Position numbers and translations under genes: made by a program. A stretch of 64,000 nucleotides of DNA, taken from contig NZ_JAAKGO010000005.1 in NCBI RefSeq assembly GCF_011043525.1, positions 186,001 to 250,000 of the forward strand. The letters are read 5' to 3'. Shown here piece by piece: positions 24,293 to 34,809 of the stretch. Within the stretch, counting starts at the first letter, position 1; every line of letters starts with the position of its first letter. The notes under the pieces were generated by a model. The model had not been told where the DNA came from, ran no database searches, and was given only the letters and a program-made list of their open reading frames with translations. The DNA comes from Sphingobacterium sp. SGG-5. GTDB taxonomy: Bacteria; Bacteroidota; Bacteroidia; Sphingobacteriales; Sphingobacteriaceae.

Positions 24293-26485
24293 TTACTGAT
24301 GCCAAGAGAAAACCGGATAGCCATCTACAGTCTTACTCCATAAGGCTGCATCCCAGCCGGTAACGATCGCCCGAAGTTCTGTATCCGATTTACCTACACC
24401 ATGGAAAGATACTGCCGTACCTGGCAATGCACTTTGATCGGGCCCTGGCACTGTTGTACCAGCTGATTTCAACACCATCCCTGAATAGGCATAGCAATTG
24501 GTAGCAGACACAAGATTATTCGCATTCGCACCAACAATACGCCCCACATTCGTTCCCGAGTTGACCGATACAGATGCATTCCAAGCCACACAGTTCCGGA
24601 TTGTCAAGGTATTCGCACCGTCAGCCCTTCCAAATAGCCCGCCTGCACTACCACTGCCCCCTATCGTACTGACATCGCCTGCGGCATAGCAGTTCTCCAT
24701 ATACCCTGTACCTCCAGCCTTGCGCCCCAATATCCCTCCAGCTCTTTCAGTCGGATCAATCACAGTCGCAAAAGAATAACAGTTTTTGATATAACTCTCC
24801 TGTCCACCAAACGACCCGCCCATCACGCCGGCGATTCCTCCTGAAGCTCCTTTACCTTGTATGGTACCCGTCGTATAGCAGTTGATAATCCTTCCCGTAG
24901 AATTGCCCGTAGCGCCGGAAGCTAAACCTACGTATCCGGCAATAATGCCGATACCCGTTGTCGTAGAGGATACATCCGCATCAACAAATCCTACATTGCG
25001 AACTTCACCACACAAAATACCGAAGAAACTGGCATATACACCTGATGTAGTCGAATGAAAGCTAAAATTCCTAATCACGTGATTGCGCCCATCAAAATCT
25101 ATCCACTTAGGTCCAGCATTATTTAAAGGTGCCCACGTCGTTATACTCGCCATATCAATATCTGCGCCTAATACAAAATACACCTTGTGATTATCAACGA
25201 GTACCTTACTCATATTACTTATATGTTCCGCTTTTGTGATCACGTATGGATCAGCTGCTGCTCCCGTTCCGTTGGCAAAATCACCTTCCGGTTCATTATC
25301 ATGCCCTGCCAGGGATGCATAATCCCCTCGTACATGTTGCCAGGCCAATATAGGAAATCCAAGGTCGGCATTCCCTACATCATACCACTCTGGGCCCCAT
25401 GTCGACACCGTATTCTGCAGGGCAGACAGCGTTGCACTTTCGCCGTGGTATGTACCACTATTCATCGAGCTGGTCTGACTTTGTGGAGTAAAACCCGTAC
25501 AAACGATATCTTGCCAGGCATACGAATCCGATGCCAGCGGGTCGGCTTGATGTCCGGATTCCCCTTGTTCAAGACTACCTACTACGCGCCCCGATTTGGC
25601 AGCGGGACCTGTCAACTTCCAGTTCCACGCCACACAATTGGTGACTTTAGCACCTTCCATCACCTTAGCCGCAATTCCCCCTACGGCGTTTCCTCCATAT
25701 ATTACGCCCGTAGCATAGCTAAATGAAATCTCACCTTGCTCAAACATCGTCCCGACAATCCCCCCTGCTTCGTCACTCGTCGACGTTACTTCTACTGTAG
25801 AATATGAATTCTTGATATAACAAATCTGTCCGCCATAAGGCCTACCCATACGGGCAGCCATCCCACCCGCATATTTTCCCTTTACAGTACCCGACACGTA
25901 ACAATTTTCGACCTGCCCGGTCTTCTCCATTGCATTTGGTGCTTTTACACCAATATATCCGCCGATAACTCCTGCTCCACTATTTGCACTAGCTTCCACA
26001 TCTGCGTTGTAAAAGCCTACATTCTTACAGACACCGGCCAATATGCCAAAAAAGCTGGCGTAATCTTTATTTTTACACGTAAAATTCTTAATGACGTGGC
26101 TGTTGCCATCAAAATGAACATAGCGATCATTTGGACTAGCATTATTCAGTGGTTCCCAATCGGTAATAGCCTGCATATCGATATCTGCCCCCAATTGGAA
26201 ATAAATCATTTTTCCCGAAACCAAGCCTTTACTCATATTCTCAATCTGTACGGCCGTCATAATGATGTACGGCTTTTCAGCTGTCCCGTACCCCTTTTCG
26301 AACAGACCGCCCTTTCCGTCACCTTCTCCCTCTTCATCTGTTTGGCTGTTTCTATCCGGCGGTATACGAGTATACGAATCCAACGGATCTGTTTTTGAGC
26401 ATCCGGCAAAAACACTTATCATGAACAGGACGAAGCAGCATTTTACTATCCCCCTAAAACCAGTTTTATTCCTTATATTCTTCAT
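24293..26485 (-). CDS. Surface lipoprotein with two GLUG-repeat halves (PUL1)
   Basis: 730 aa. The lipobox VFAGC (Cys about residue 29) marks it as a lipoprotein, and an Asp/Glu/Gly-rich linker follows. Two homologous halves (about 60-390 and 405-730) each begin with GYGTAEKPYIIMTAVQIENMSK or GTGAAADPYVITKAEHISNMSK. Each then carries a series of GLUG-type turns: FFGILAGVCKNVGFYNADV, GAGVIGGYIG, VENCYVSGTVKGKYAGG, AGGIVG. The repeats form a right-handed beta solenoid typical of binding or adhesion modules. As last gene of PUL1 it may capture the substrate at the cell surface. Confidence 0.85.
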   Translation of the reverse strand: MKNIRNKTGFRGIVKCCFVLFMISVFAGCSKTDPLDSYTRIPPDRNSQTDEEGEGDGKGGLFEKGYGTAEKPYIIMTAVQIENMSKGLVSGKMIYFQLGADIDMQAITDWEPLNNASPNDRYVHFDGNSHVIKNFTCKNKDYASFFGILAGVCKNVGFYNADVEASANSGAGVIGGYIGVKAPNAMEKTGQVENCYVSGTVKGKYAGGMAARMGRPYGGQICYIKNSYSTVEVTSTSDEAGGIVGTMFEQGEISFSYATGVIYGGNAVGGIAAKVMEGAKVTNCVAWNWKLTGPAAKSGRVVGSLEQGESGHQADPLASDSYAWQDIVCTGFTPQSQTSSMNSGTYHGESATLSALQNTVSTWGPEWYDVGNADLGFPILAWQHVRGDYASLAGHDNEPEGDFANGTGAAADPYVITKAEHISNMSKVLVDNHKVYFVLGADIDMASITTWAPLNNAGPKWIDFDGRNHVIRNFSFHSTTSGVYASFFGILCGEVRNVGFVDADVSSTTTGIGIIAGYVGLASGATGNSTGRIINCYTTGTIQGKGASGGIAGVMGGSFGGQESYIKNCYSFATVIDPTERAGGILGRKAGGTGYMENCYAAGDVSTIGGSGSAGGLFGRADGANTLTIRNCVAWNASVSVNSGTNVGRIVGANANNLVSATNCYAYSGMVLKSAGTTVPGPDQSALPGTAVSFHGVGKSDTELRAIVTGWDAALWSKTVDGYPVFSWHQ

Positions 26486-26502
26486 AATTATCTGGATTAA
26501 TA

Positions 26503-27390
26503 TTATAATTCGGCAACAATGACAACAGGATAATGATCCGACAAAGAACTCATAATAACCCGGGTGGATAGCACTTCAGCATCCTTTACAAAGATGAAAT
26601 CTATCCGGGTTTTGCGCGTCGGATAGGTATAAGCCGGGCCGGTCTTTTGTGGAGCCAGATCATACGAGTCTTTGAGTACGCCACTTTCTCCGATAGTTGA
26701 TTCGATCTCCGGAGCATCAGGGGTGGCATTAAAATCTCCGGTGCAAAATACAGGCGTATCATCCGTTACCATTTCAGATACCCTTTCGACCAACATTTTA
26801 CAGGCTTCTTTCCGTGCAACATCCGCCAAAGGCATATGGGATTGAAAGACATAAAAATTCTTCTGCGTTTTCACATCCTTAAATTTACCCCAGACACAAA
26901 ACCGCTTAAAGTTAGTTTCGTCCCAACCATTGGATGGTACACTAGGGGTCTGCGAATACCAAAAACGTCCGCTTTCCAATAATTCAAAGCGGGCTTTGTC
27001 GTACAGGATTCCACTAATTTCCCCTGCATTGGTGGCATCACCACCTGTATCACGTCCGAAAGCCACGATATTATACTCACCTTGCAGCGCTGTGCCCAGG
27101 TAAGACCGTTGCTCCCAGCTGGCTTCTTCAAACCCACATATCTCAAACTTGTTGTCCTGAATAAGTTTTGCTACATCACTTTTCCGTTGGTCCCATGCCG
27201 CTCCGGTCTGTACCCACAGATTATAGGTAGATACCCGCAATGATGTAGCAGTTTCAGGATCTTCTTGATCTGGATTCTCTATAGAAAAATCCGGAAAAAA
27301 CAAAGAATTGTCGGTATTGTTCTTTTTGCAGCCACTTGTCAACGACAAGAGCAAACAAAAAGAGAATATATTTATTAGCATATTTTTCAT
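26503..27390 (-). CDS. Endonuclease/exonuclease/phosphatase family lipoprotein (PUL1)
   Basis: About 296 aa from MKNMLINIFSFC; the frame is open to 27462, overlapping SusD. The signal peptide ends at LTSGC. The EEP fold is clear: LRVSTYNLWVQ, ICGFEEASW (metal-binding Glu), FQSHMPLADVARKEAC, FCTGDFNATPD (Asp/Asn pair), TRIDFIFV and the final SLSDHYPVV (catalytic Asp-His). The family includes DNase I, sphingomyelinases and inositol phosphatases. The protein is exported and lies in a SusCD operon, so it probably cuts a phosphodiester or phosphoester bond in the imported substrate. Confidence 0.9.
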   Translation of the reverse strand: MKNMLINIFSFCLLLSLTSGCKKNNTDNSLFFPDFSIENPDQEDPETATSLRVSTYNLWVQTGAAWDQRKSDVAKLIQDNKFEICGFEEASWEQRSYLGTALQGEYNIVAFGRDTGGDATNAGEISGILYDKARFELLESGRFWYSQTPSVPSNGWDETNFKRFCVWGKFKDVKTQKNFYVFQSHMPLADVARKEACKMLVERVSEMVTDDTPVFCTGDFNATPDAPEIESTIGESGVLKDSYDLAPQKTGPAYTYPTRKTRIDFIFVKDAEVLSTRVIMSSLSDHYPVVIVAEL

Positions 27391-27449
27391 ATTTAAATAT
27401 TTCTTAAGTCCATTCATCATTATCACGTCGATATCCTTCCAAAAATTGA

Positions 27450-29213
27450 TTATTCGCCCCATTCCGGGTTTTGTTTGACAACTCCCTGTGACAAGCTGAT
27501 CTCTTGCCTTGGTACGGGGAACAAATAATCTCTATCCTCATTCCAGGTACGATCGATCCAGGCATAGCACAGCAAATTGCCATGATCGCCATTGGACAAC
27601 GTCGTCCCTGTACCGGTCGGAGACAATTGCACATAACTCACGTTACCGGCATTCGGCTGCGTTGCAGTGGTATAAAAACAGACATCCTTCGTACCATCAC
27701 CATCTATATCGTATCCTACATTGATCGCTGTTTCCGGGAGATAAATCCCTTCAAAGGCTTGCGCCATAGCCTGTCCTTCCTTCCACCGCATCAAATCGTA
27801 ATAGCGAAATCCTTCCATAATCAATTCGATAGTACGTTCTCTTCGTATTTCCAATATGATGCCTTGATTGGCACCGGACACATGGATGTAGCCGCTTTCT
27901 GAAGCAGTCATATAAGGATCGGGGTTCTGATTGGCATCATTTAAGTTCAGTTTGCCCGTTACGCCTGCCCGGGTACGCAACCTGTTAATCGTATTGTCCA
28001 GGTCAGACTGTGTCAATGTTCCTAATTCCGCTTTTGCTTCTGCATAATTCAGATATACCTCCGCTAACCTAAAAAGAGGCAGATCATTGCTAGAACCACC
28101 GGTATAATTCGCATTGTCGTTGGCATATTTTATCAAGTGATAACCTGTCATCGTCACATTGATATTGATATTAGAGGTGCGAATGGTCTGTTCCAAACGA
28201 GGATCTCGATTTTTGACCTCATCCTTAAATTCCACGGTCTCATAGTCCGCCTGATCCGTAAAGCGTGTGCCGTCCTTCATCAGGTAATAATTGACCAATT
28301 TTTTAGATAATCCGGGGCGGCCTAAGGTGGGTGAATTCTCAAAGGCTTGGGCTTGATGTGTCAGGTTCAAACTACTATTGTAATTCCTGGCCAGGATCAC
28401 CTCGGTCTGCACCGCATTATCCGATTTAAACAAATTACGATAAGATAAAGCTCCCGATTGGTACAGCGCATATCCGCCCGAGGCTTTCATGATCTCGTCG
28501 GAAGCGTTGACACAGTCCGTAAGGTACTTTTCGTATCCAGACAACCCGTGGTATTTTCGATAAGTGCCTTCAAACAGGCCGACACGAGATTTGAGCGCAA
28601 GCGCTGTCCACCAAGTGACACGATACAGGTCTTTCGCCCTGTTACTTTCTTTGAAGACCGAAATAGCATAGTTCAGATCTTCCATAATCTTTTCCATCAC
28701 AAACTCGCGCGAATCTCTGGCTTTGTACAGCTCGGGTGAATCGGAGCCCAATACCTCATCGTACCAAGGGACATCTCCAAATCGCTTGACTTTCTCAAAA
28801 TAAAAATAGGCACGGAAAAAACGGGCAACAGCATTATATTTTTCGCGAACCTGTATGTCCTCACAATTGTGACTGTGCTCCAGCAGAAAATTGATATTTC
28901 GCAATGGTGCCCAATCCCATCCCCCACCTGTTTCCGGCACCAAACGCTGTCCACTGGTCTGCTCATCCAATGGTGATACGATCAACGCGTCCGCATTATC
29001 CCGATAAATATTGCCATCTCCGGGAAGGATATCCAGATAAAATTTATTGCTGTACAGCTCCAGCTGTTCTTCATTCTTAAAGTAGTCACCGCCGGTCAGG
29101 CGATCCTGAGGCGTTAGGTCAAGCAAGTTTTCACATGACATAAACAATGTCGAAACTATCAAACCTACACCGACTATATATGCTATTCTTTTCATAAGTT
29201 GTTTGCTATTCAT
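27450..29213 (-). CDS. SusD/RagB family nutrient-binding lipoprotein (PUL1)
   Basis: 587 aa. The lipobox is LFMSC (Cys about residue 27), followed by the usual NLLDLTPQDRLTGGDYFKNEEQLE start. TPR-like helices follow (FFRAYFYFEKVKRFGDVPWYDEVLG), and the C-terminal SusD domain includes LPLFRLAEVYLNYAEAKAELG and RRERTIELIMEGFRYYDLMRWKEG. It forms the lid of the SusC pore and binds ligand at the cell surface. It starts 24 bp after SusC1. Unlike the PUL2 and PUL3 SusD proteins it has no glycine-rich insert. Confidence 0.95.
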   Translation of the reverse strand: MNSKQLMKRIAYIVGVGLIVSTLFMSCENLLDLTPQDRLTGGDYFKNEEQLELYSNKFYLDILPGDGNIYRDNADALIVSPLDEQTSGQRLVPETGGGWDWAPLRNINFLLEHSHNCEDIQVREKYNAVARFFRAYFYFEKVKRFGDVPWYDEVLGSDSPELYKARDSREFVMEKIMEDLNYAISVFKESNRAKDLYRVTWWTALALKSRVGLFEGTYRKYHGLSGYEKYLTDCVNASDEIMKASGGYALYQSGALSYRNLFKSDNAVQTEVILARNYNSSLNLTHQAQAFENSPTLGRPGLSKKLVNYYLMKDGTRFTDQADYETVEFKDEVKNRDPRLEQTIRTSNININVTMTGYHLIKYANDNANYTGGSSNDLPLFRLAEVYLNYAEAKAELGTLTQSDLDNTINRLRTRAGVTGKLNLNDANQNPDPYMTASESGYIHVSGANQGIILEIRRERTIELIMEGFRYYDLMRWKEGQAMAQAFEGIYLPETAINVGYDIDGDGTKDVCFYTTATQPNAGNVSYVQLSPTGTGTTLSNGDHGNLLCYAWIDRTWNEDRDYLFPVPRQEISLSQGVVKQNPEWGE

Positions 29214-29237
29214 CTTTCAACTTTTTATTATTTTCTA

Positions 29238-32200
29238 CTAGAAACGTATATCCAAACCTACCGCATATGTCTTGGACCATGGATAAACCCGGGCATCACT
29301 TCTCGATGTTTTCCAGTCGTTTTTGGTTGCCGCCTGCTCGGGGTCTATATACTTTGTATCCAACTTGGAGAAAGTCAATAAATTCTCTCCATTAAAGTAA
29401 ATACGCAGATGATTGATCCCCTGTCTTGAAAGCCATCTCTCCGGCAAGGTATAGCCGACTGTCAAGCTTTTCAAACGACAGTATGCCAGATCCTGCAGAT
29501 ACCGATTATTCACCACAGCAAGCTCTCTATTGTTATTCAAAGCAACATATCCCCTGGGCCGTGGAAAATAGGCGTTCGGATTATCTTCGCTCCAGACCCT
29601 GCTCATAAAGTCGGTCGGAATAAAACTTGCATAAGGCCGTGTATAAGGTCCCCAGAAAACCAAAGATTCTTGACCCGGATACCAATGCTGACGGCCTATC
29701 CCTTGGAAGAAGGCGGAGACATCTATCCCATTCCAACTCGCCGACAAGCCTAAGCTATAATTATACCGCGGCAACGAGTTGCCTATTACTTTCATATCTT
29801 TCGGATCATTAGCGTTGGTGGTTTGCTCAATCTTATCATTGCCATCCAGATCGACAAACTTCAGATCTCCGGCATGCACACCATTGTCTATAGCACTGGC
29901 ATTAATCATCTGATTGACAAACGTCTGGTCGACGGAATAGTCCATTGCTTCCTGATCGGTTTTGAAAAAGCCATCTACGACATATCCCCATATCTCGCCG
30001 AGCTGCTGCCCTTCATAAGGATCTGTTAAGATCCTATTGGGATTGTCATATTTTGTGACCCGGGAGAGATTATCGCCAAGACCGACCGTCACGCCATATT
30101 TCAGAGGCTTGCCCGCCAGACCAAAATCATCATTCCAGGCGATCGACGTTTCCCATCCTCGAGTCGTCAGATCGGCGACATTCATCTTGGGTGATGCGGC
30201 ACCATATACAGCCGGCAATGTTTTGCCAGCCATCAGCATGCCTTCCGTATCCCGGATATAGGCATCGGCCGTGATATTCAGCCTATTGTTCATTAAACCG
30301 ATATCAAGCCCTAAATTTTTTGTCGTGACAGTTTCCCAAGTCAAGTCTGTAGAATTGGGCGCTGATTCTCTCGCATATTCGGCTTTTGTAGCTTCGCCAA
30401 ACGAGTAGTTTAATGTAGATCCGGTGTTGATCAGCTGCAGGTAGTCGTAATAGCCTACCGTTTTTTGATTTCCCAAAGAGCCATACGAAGCTCTGACTTT
30501 CAGATTATCCACATATTTTTTTGCATTTTCAAAAAAGGACTCTTCGCTTATCCGCCATCCTGCTGAAAAAGAAGGAAAAAATCCAAACCGGTGTCCTTGG
30601 CGGAAACGTGAACTTCCATCATAGCGGCCGCTCCCTTCCAATAGGTACCTGTCGTTAAATGCATAGTTGAAACGGTAGAAAAAACCCAAGATGGCGTAAT
30701 CATCCACGCCGCCGGTTATACTAATATCATCGCCTTTGGCTATATTAAAATCGTCCAGGTCTTCCGAAAGAAGACCATTTCTTTTCATCTTGAGATTTTT
30801 GGAGTTTTTATAATCGTAGTTAGTTCCCAACATGACTTTTACATCATGCTTCTCAGCAAAGACATTATCATAAGTACCATATAAGTTGAACGTCCGACGC
30901 ACCTGACGAGTCTGGGTTTCTGTCAGATAGTTGCCCCCAGTACGTCCCTCATCCATTACAATTGTTTCGCCGGGTATACGAGAGTAAGACACGTCCACCG
31001 AGCGATTCAGATCGGGCTGATAGACGTGTGCCCAACTGTAATTTGTTCGAATATCGACGTGTTTGGCAGGCTTAAACACAGCCTCGAACGTAGTGACAAA
31101 TTCATAATCACGGTCTTGATTGCGATGACCTCTGTTCAACAATACAGCACCAATACCATCTGATACTTCACCCGTATCAGTCAACCCTGTCCTATATACG
31201 AGTGTTCCATCGGGATTTATCGGAACTATGCTGGCCAAAGCATGATTGGTCGCCCGCGAAAAGATATTGTTTACACCCGCCATACCCGGATAGGTATACC
31301 GCGAATAGAAATAAGCCGTTTTATTGCTAATTTCAAGCCAGGGCGTAACATCTGCTGATATTTTTGATTGAAAATTATATTTCTTATAATTATCCCGATC
31401 AATCCGGATAATACCTTTCTGATCGTAATAATTGCCAGACAATACATATTTGACCTTATCCGATCCTCCTGTTAGACTGAGATTATGTTCCCAAGTCGGC
31501 CGGGTATGGTCATACAACATGTTGTACCAGTCAAAGTTGCCATAATATTTATATTCCCCGTTTTCCTCGAGCACCCACGGACGAGAAGGGTCCTCTACCT
31601 TATCGTTCCGACGTAGCCATAGTTGATAATAGTCCTCCTGGGTATACTTGGTGTAGGGTACACCTTGGTAGGTTTGGTAAAACATATCGTTAATTCCCGC
31701 TGAATAATACCCTCTGGTTTCATAATCGGTTGAAGTCGTGCTGCCTCCGGCACTAAAACGCCCATTATAGGTCAGCGAAGTCTTACCCTCCTTACCACTT
31801 TTAGTCGTTACCAATATCACCCCATACGAAGCACGCGCACCATACACTGCGGCTGAAGAAGCATCTTTCAACACAGTCACTGACTCCACGTCGTTTGGAT
31901 TGACACGATTGATGTCCCCCTCAATACCGTCTATAATGACTAATGGCGCGGCATCAGCACTGATGCTATTGACACCACGGATATTAAAACTTCCGCCCTG
32001 CCCTGGTCTACCCGAACTGAAACTTACATTCATATTCGGAACAGTTCCCTGCAACAGCTGAGATACATTTGCTGCCGAGCGGGAGGCCAATTGATCACTG
32101 GAAACCACAGAAACCGCACCAGTGAGATTTACTTTCTTCTGTGTTCCATATCCTACGACAACAACCTCATTAAGCGCTATATTTTCTTCCTGCAATACTA

Positions 32201-32750
32201 TCCTGGCCACTTGCTCTTTGTCGGTTGCCTTCACGGTTACACTTTCATATCCAACAAAGGAAATAAATAAGGTCGCATTTTCCGAAACACCTGCTAAAGA
32301 GAATCTTCCGGAATCATCTGTGATGGTCGTTATATCTTCCTGCAATGATTTAACACTCACACCACGGATAGGCATGCCACTTGCATCGACCACGCTGCCA
32401 TTGATGATAATTGATCGTCTGCTTTGCGAACCCGAATCTTCTTTCGCCCGTCGTGAAATAATTATCATCCGGTTTCTAAGTATAAATTCTAGATTTTCTC
32501 CGAGGATAGCATTCAATACTTGATCGATAGCCGTACGATTAAAGCTTTTCGTAACGGGTGCTTTTTCATCTACTTCATCCTTTCTGTAGAATATCGAGTA
32601 ATTCGTCTGTCTTTCGATTTCTTTTAATACTTCCCCTAACGGTTGGTTCTTGAATTCTTTCGTCAAGGTTTGCGCTTTGATTTGTGATATCCCAAAGCAC
32701 AGCAGCATAAAGAGTATCAGTTTGATACATTGGTTTTTGCGGTCATTCAT
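29238..32750 (-). CDS. SusC/RagA TonB-dependent transporter with STN domain (PUL1)
   Basis: About 1170 aa from MNDRKNQCIKLI; the frame runs 34 codons further, but that part would overlap the FecR gene. Order: signal peptide, STN domain (about 25-95, QPLGEVLKEIERQTNYSIFY), carboxypeptidase-regulatory-like domain (about 115-200), plug with VVVGYGTQKKVNLTGAV and the PLVIIDGIEGDINRVNPNDVESVTVLKDASSAAVYGARAS region, then a 22-strand barrel ending in YAVGLDIRF. The STN domain signals to FecR, whose gene lies 49 bp upstream. It should import the PUL1 substrate across the outer membrane using TonB. Confidence 0.96.
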   Translation of the reverse strand: MNDRKNQCIKLILFMLLCFGISQIKAQTLTKEFKNQPLGEVLKEIERQTNYSIFYRKDEVDEKAPVTKSFNRTAIDQVLNAILGENLEFILRNRMIIISRRAKEDSGSQSRRSIIINGSVVDASGMPIRGVSVKSLQEDITTITDDSGRFSLAGVSENATLFISFVGYESVTVKATDKEQVARIVLQEENIALNEVVVVGYGTQKKVNLTGAVSVVSSDQLASRSAANVSQLLQGTVPNMNVSFSSGRPGQGGSFNIRGVNSISADAAPLVIIDGIEGDINRVNPNDVESVTVLKDASSAAVYGARASYGVILVTTKSGKEGKTSLTYNGRFSAGGSTTSTDYETRGYYSAGINDMFYQTYQGVPYTKYTQEDYYQLWLRRNDKVEDPSRPWVLEENGEYKYYGNFDWYNMLYDHTRPTWEHNLSLTGGSDKVKYVLSGNYYDQKGIIRIDRDNYKKYNFQSKISADVTPWLEISNKTAYFYSRYTYPGMAGVNNIFSRATNHALASIVPINPDGTLVYRTGLTDTGEVSDGIGAVLLNRGHRNQDRDYEFVTTFEAVFKPAKHVDIRTNYSWAHVYQPDLNRSVDVSYSRIPGETIVMDEGRTGGNYLTETQTRQVRRTFNLYGTYDNVFAEKHDVKVMLGTNYDYKNSKNLKMKRNGLLSEDLDDFNIAKGDDISITGGVDDYAILGFFYRFNYAFNDRYLLEGSGRYDGSSRFRQGHRFGFFPSFSAGWRISEESFFENAKKYVDNLKVRASYGSLGNQKTVGYYDYLQLINTGSTLNYSFGEATKAEYARESAPNSTDLTWETVTTKNLGLDIGLMNNRLNITADAYIRDTEGMLMAGKTLPAVYGAASPKMNVADLTTRGWETSIAWNDDFGLAGKPLKYGVTVGLGDNLSRVTKYDNPNRILTDPYEGQQLGEIWGYVVDGFFKTDQEAMDYSVDQTFVNQMINASAIDNGVHAGDLKFVDLDGNDKIEQTTNANDPKDMKVIGNSLPRYNYSLGLSASWNGIDVSAFFQGIGRQHWYPGQESLVFWGPYTRPYASFIPTDFMSRVWSEDNPNAYFPRPRGYVALNNNRELAVVNNRYLQDLAYCRLKSLTVGYTLPERWLSRQGINHLRIYFNGENLLTFSKLDTKYIDPEQAATKNDWKTSRSDARVYPWSKTYAVGLDIRF

Positions 32751-32799
32751 ATTTATTACGTTTACAAAATATTGGTCAACAATATATATTGTTATGGAC

Positions 32800-33789
32800 T
32801 TATTCGGTGATATATACATCTTTATCCCGTCGCTCAATACTGATCGGAACAACTTCCTTTAAGGCAAAGAGAACTTCATCAATAGTTTCTTTATTTCGAA
32901 GAGAAATACGGAATCGTGTTGCTTTTACTTTTTGTGAAGACAGGTGAATGTTTACGTTATATTGACGGGATAATTTTTTAACAATTTCTTCGAGTGTCAT
33001 ATTGTCAAATTCCAGACGATCCTCGACCCAGGCATTTGATGGTCCGGGATCTACTTTTACGGTATTGATTTTTTGTGTTACCCAGTCCAGTTTTGTGGAT
33101 TCGCCCGGGGTCATCCGGATAAGCTGGTTTTGATAATCAAGATCGACTGCTCCCTCAATCAAGGTCGTCGTTATAAAAGAATCATCCGGATATGCCGAAA
33201 CATTGAATTTTGTCCCTCGCACAACGACATTATATCCTCGGGTTTCGACGGTGAACAACTTATTCTCTGGTTGTTTGGTCACTTCAAAATAACCCTCTCC
33301 ATCCAGTTTTACTCTGCGATCGGACACATCAAAATGATCCGAATACGTTAGAACCGATCCTGCATTCAGCCATACGACAGTACTATCGGATAATATAATT
33401 TTGCTTTTACCTCCGTATGGTGCTTCAAATACAATATATTTCTCGGCGGGCAGTGACCTATATTTCCACAATAGCAGCGATACTCCGAATAAGACCGTTA
33501 AAATGGCCGCCACTGCGGCTATTTTTTTCCATGAAGATTTTTTTCGCTTCGCTAATAATGGTCTTATCGCTTCTTGCGTGCGGATCTTATTTTGCAACAT
33601 AGCCCACGCTTGGTCTGTATCTCGGGACGACTTATTCGTCCGCTTCCATTCTTTTTCCCATTGTCTGAATAGTGCATTGTGATGAGGACTTTGATCGATA
33701 TAATCAAAAAGCACTTTTTCATCCTGCTTTGCGATCTGCCCTTCAAAATATTGTATGGCTAATGTCCGGATATCTGTCTTATTCTCCAT
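32800..33789 (-). CDS. FecR family anti-sigma factor (PUL1)
   Basis: About 329 aa from MENKTDIRTLA (the frame extends to 33870 without support). An N-terminal cytoplasmic helical domain of about 85 residues is followed by one membrane segment (WKKIAAVAAILTVLFGVSLLLW). The periplasmic FecR domain has YIVFEAPYGGKSKIILSDSTVVWLNAGS and GEGYFEVTKQPENKLFTVETR, and a DUF4974 region ends the protein. It holds the sigma factor until SusC1 reports substrate. The sigma gene is immediately upstream. Confidence 0.93.
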   Translation of the reverse strand: MENKTDIRTLAIQYFEGQIAKQDEKVLFDYIDQSPHHNALFRQWEKEWKRTNKSSRDTDQAWAMLQNKIRTQEAIRPLLAKRKKSSWKKIAAVAAILTVLFGVSLLLWKYRSLPAEKYIVFEAPYGGKSKIILSDSTVVWLNAGSVLTYSDHFDVSDRRVKLDGEGYFEVTKQPENKLFTVETRGYNVVVRGTKFNVSAYPDDSFITTTLIEGAVDLDYQNQLIRMTPGESTKLDWVTQKINTVKVDPGPSNAWVEDRLEFDNMTLEEIVKKLSRQYNVNIHLSSQKVKATRFRISLRNKETIDEVLFALKEVVPISIERRDKDVYITE

Positions 33790-33920
33790 ATACTTGCTTC
33801 TATATGATGTAACAATTAATTTTCGTTTTACCCAACCTCTATAAAAAACAAAAAAGCAGAAAATTTTCATTTCCTGCTTTTTTGATAGTCAAACTACGTT
33901 TTATTATGCGATAAATAACA

Positions 33921-34532
33921 TTATCTTCCAATGATCCAGGCCAAAATCATGATATAAACATCCATAGGATATTTATGCTTGAAATAAGCAGAAAACTGCT
34001 GCAATGCCTTGGATATATGTTTTTCTACCGCTGTCGTTGAAATCTGAAGCGCCTCGGCAATTTCTCTGTTTTTCAGCCCTTCAAAACGGCTCATCAAAAA
34101 AACCTCCCGACAACGCTTGGGCAACTGATCGATGACCATGTCTATCTGTTCCTGCAATTCTTTGTACAATAACTTATGTTCGGTATCCAGTAAAAAATCG
34201 GTATAGTAAAGTCTTTCCTCCCCGCCCGCTTTTGCTAAATATTCTATCCGATGTTTCTCTACAACCGTCAAATGCTTTAGATAATTTAAACAACTGTTGC
34301 GTACCATGGTAAAGAGCAATGATGAGACGGATATGGCCGACAACATATCTTTCTTTTCCCAAAAACGGATGAAACATTCCTGAATAATGTCCTCTACTAC
34401 AGCTTGGTCGTCTATAAAACGAGCGGCGTATCGCTGCAACCGGGGGTAATAACTTTTGAATATATACTCAAACGCCTCATTATTACCGTTCTTAATTTCC
34501 GCTAACAAAAGCTTTTCATCGAAAAACTCCAT
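33921..34532 (-). CDS. ECF RNA polymerase sigma factor (PUL1)
   Basis: About 203 aa from MEFFDEKLLLAEI; a longer start at 34589 is possible. Sigma region 2 is FEYIFKSYYPRLQRYAARFI with VVEDIIQECFIRFWEKK. Region 4 is LPKRCREVFLMSRFEGLKNREIAEALQISTTAVEKHISKAL. It belongs to the sigma-70 family, Bacteroidota ECF group, which pairs with FecR. It should turn on susC1 and following genes. The C-terminal tail (HKYPMDVYIMILAWII) is hydrophobic, common in this group. Confidence 0.94.
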   Translation of the reverse strand: MEFFDEKLLLAEIKNGNNEAFEYIFKSYYPRLQRYAARFIDDQAVVEDIIQECFIRFWEKKDMLSAISVSSLLFTMVRNSCLNYLKHLTVVEKHRIEYLAKAGGEERLYYTDFLLDTEHKLLYKELQEQIDMVIDQLPKRCREVFLMSRFEGLKNREIAEALQISTTAVEKHISKALQQFSAYFKHKYPMDVYIMILAWIIGR

Positions 34533-34809
34533 GCTTTCAGTCGATTTTTTATAAAAAAACACATTCATGGGAAATAAGCTTAAATTCAATTGGTAAAAAT
34601 ATACAAGCTAAATAACGGTAATATTAACAATATATGAAAAGCAGGTAAATAATATACAAGGACAAGATTACATGTTTTAAATGATAATCACAAGGATACT
34701 ATTTCATATTCAATACTTCATAGTTTGTCATTTCATATATTCTTAAAGCAAAAAGAGTGATTTATTTATATTAATATACTTATTTTGCAACAAAATAACA
34801 ACTGCAACT
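34533..34809. other. Divergent promoter region between sigma factor and phosphoesterase
   Basis: AT-rich, no ORF. It must hold promoters for both the PUL1 sigma factor and the phosphoesterase, but no exact TAnnTTTG box was found on the plus strand near 34810. Confidence 0.4.

Noticed and set aside
25187..25726. Plus-strand frame of 179 codons inside the GLUG lipoprotein gene
   Set aside because: Shadow of a repeat-rich gene on the other strand; the product looks random and Cys/His/Arg-rich.
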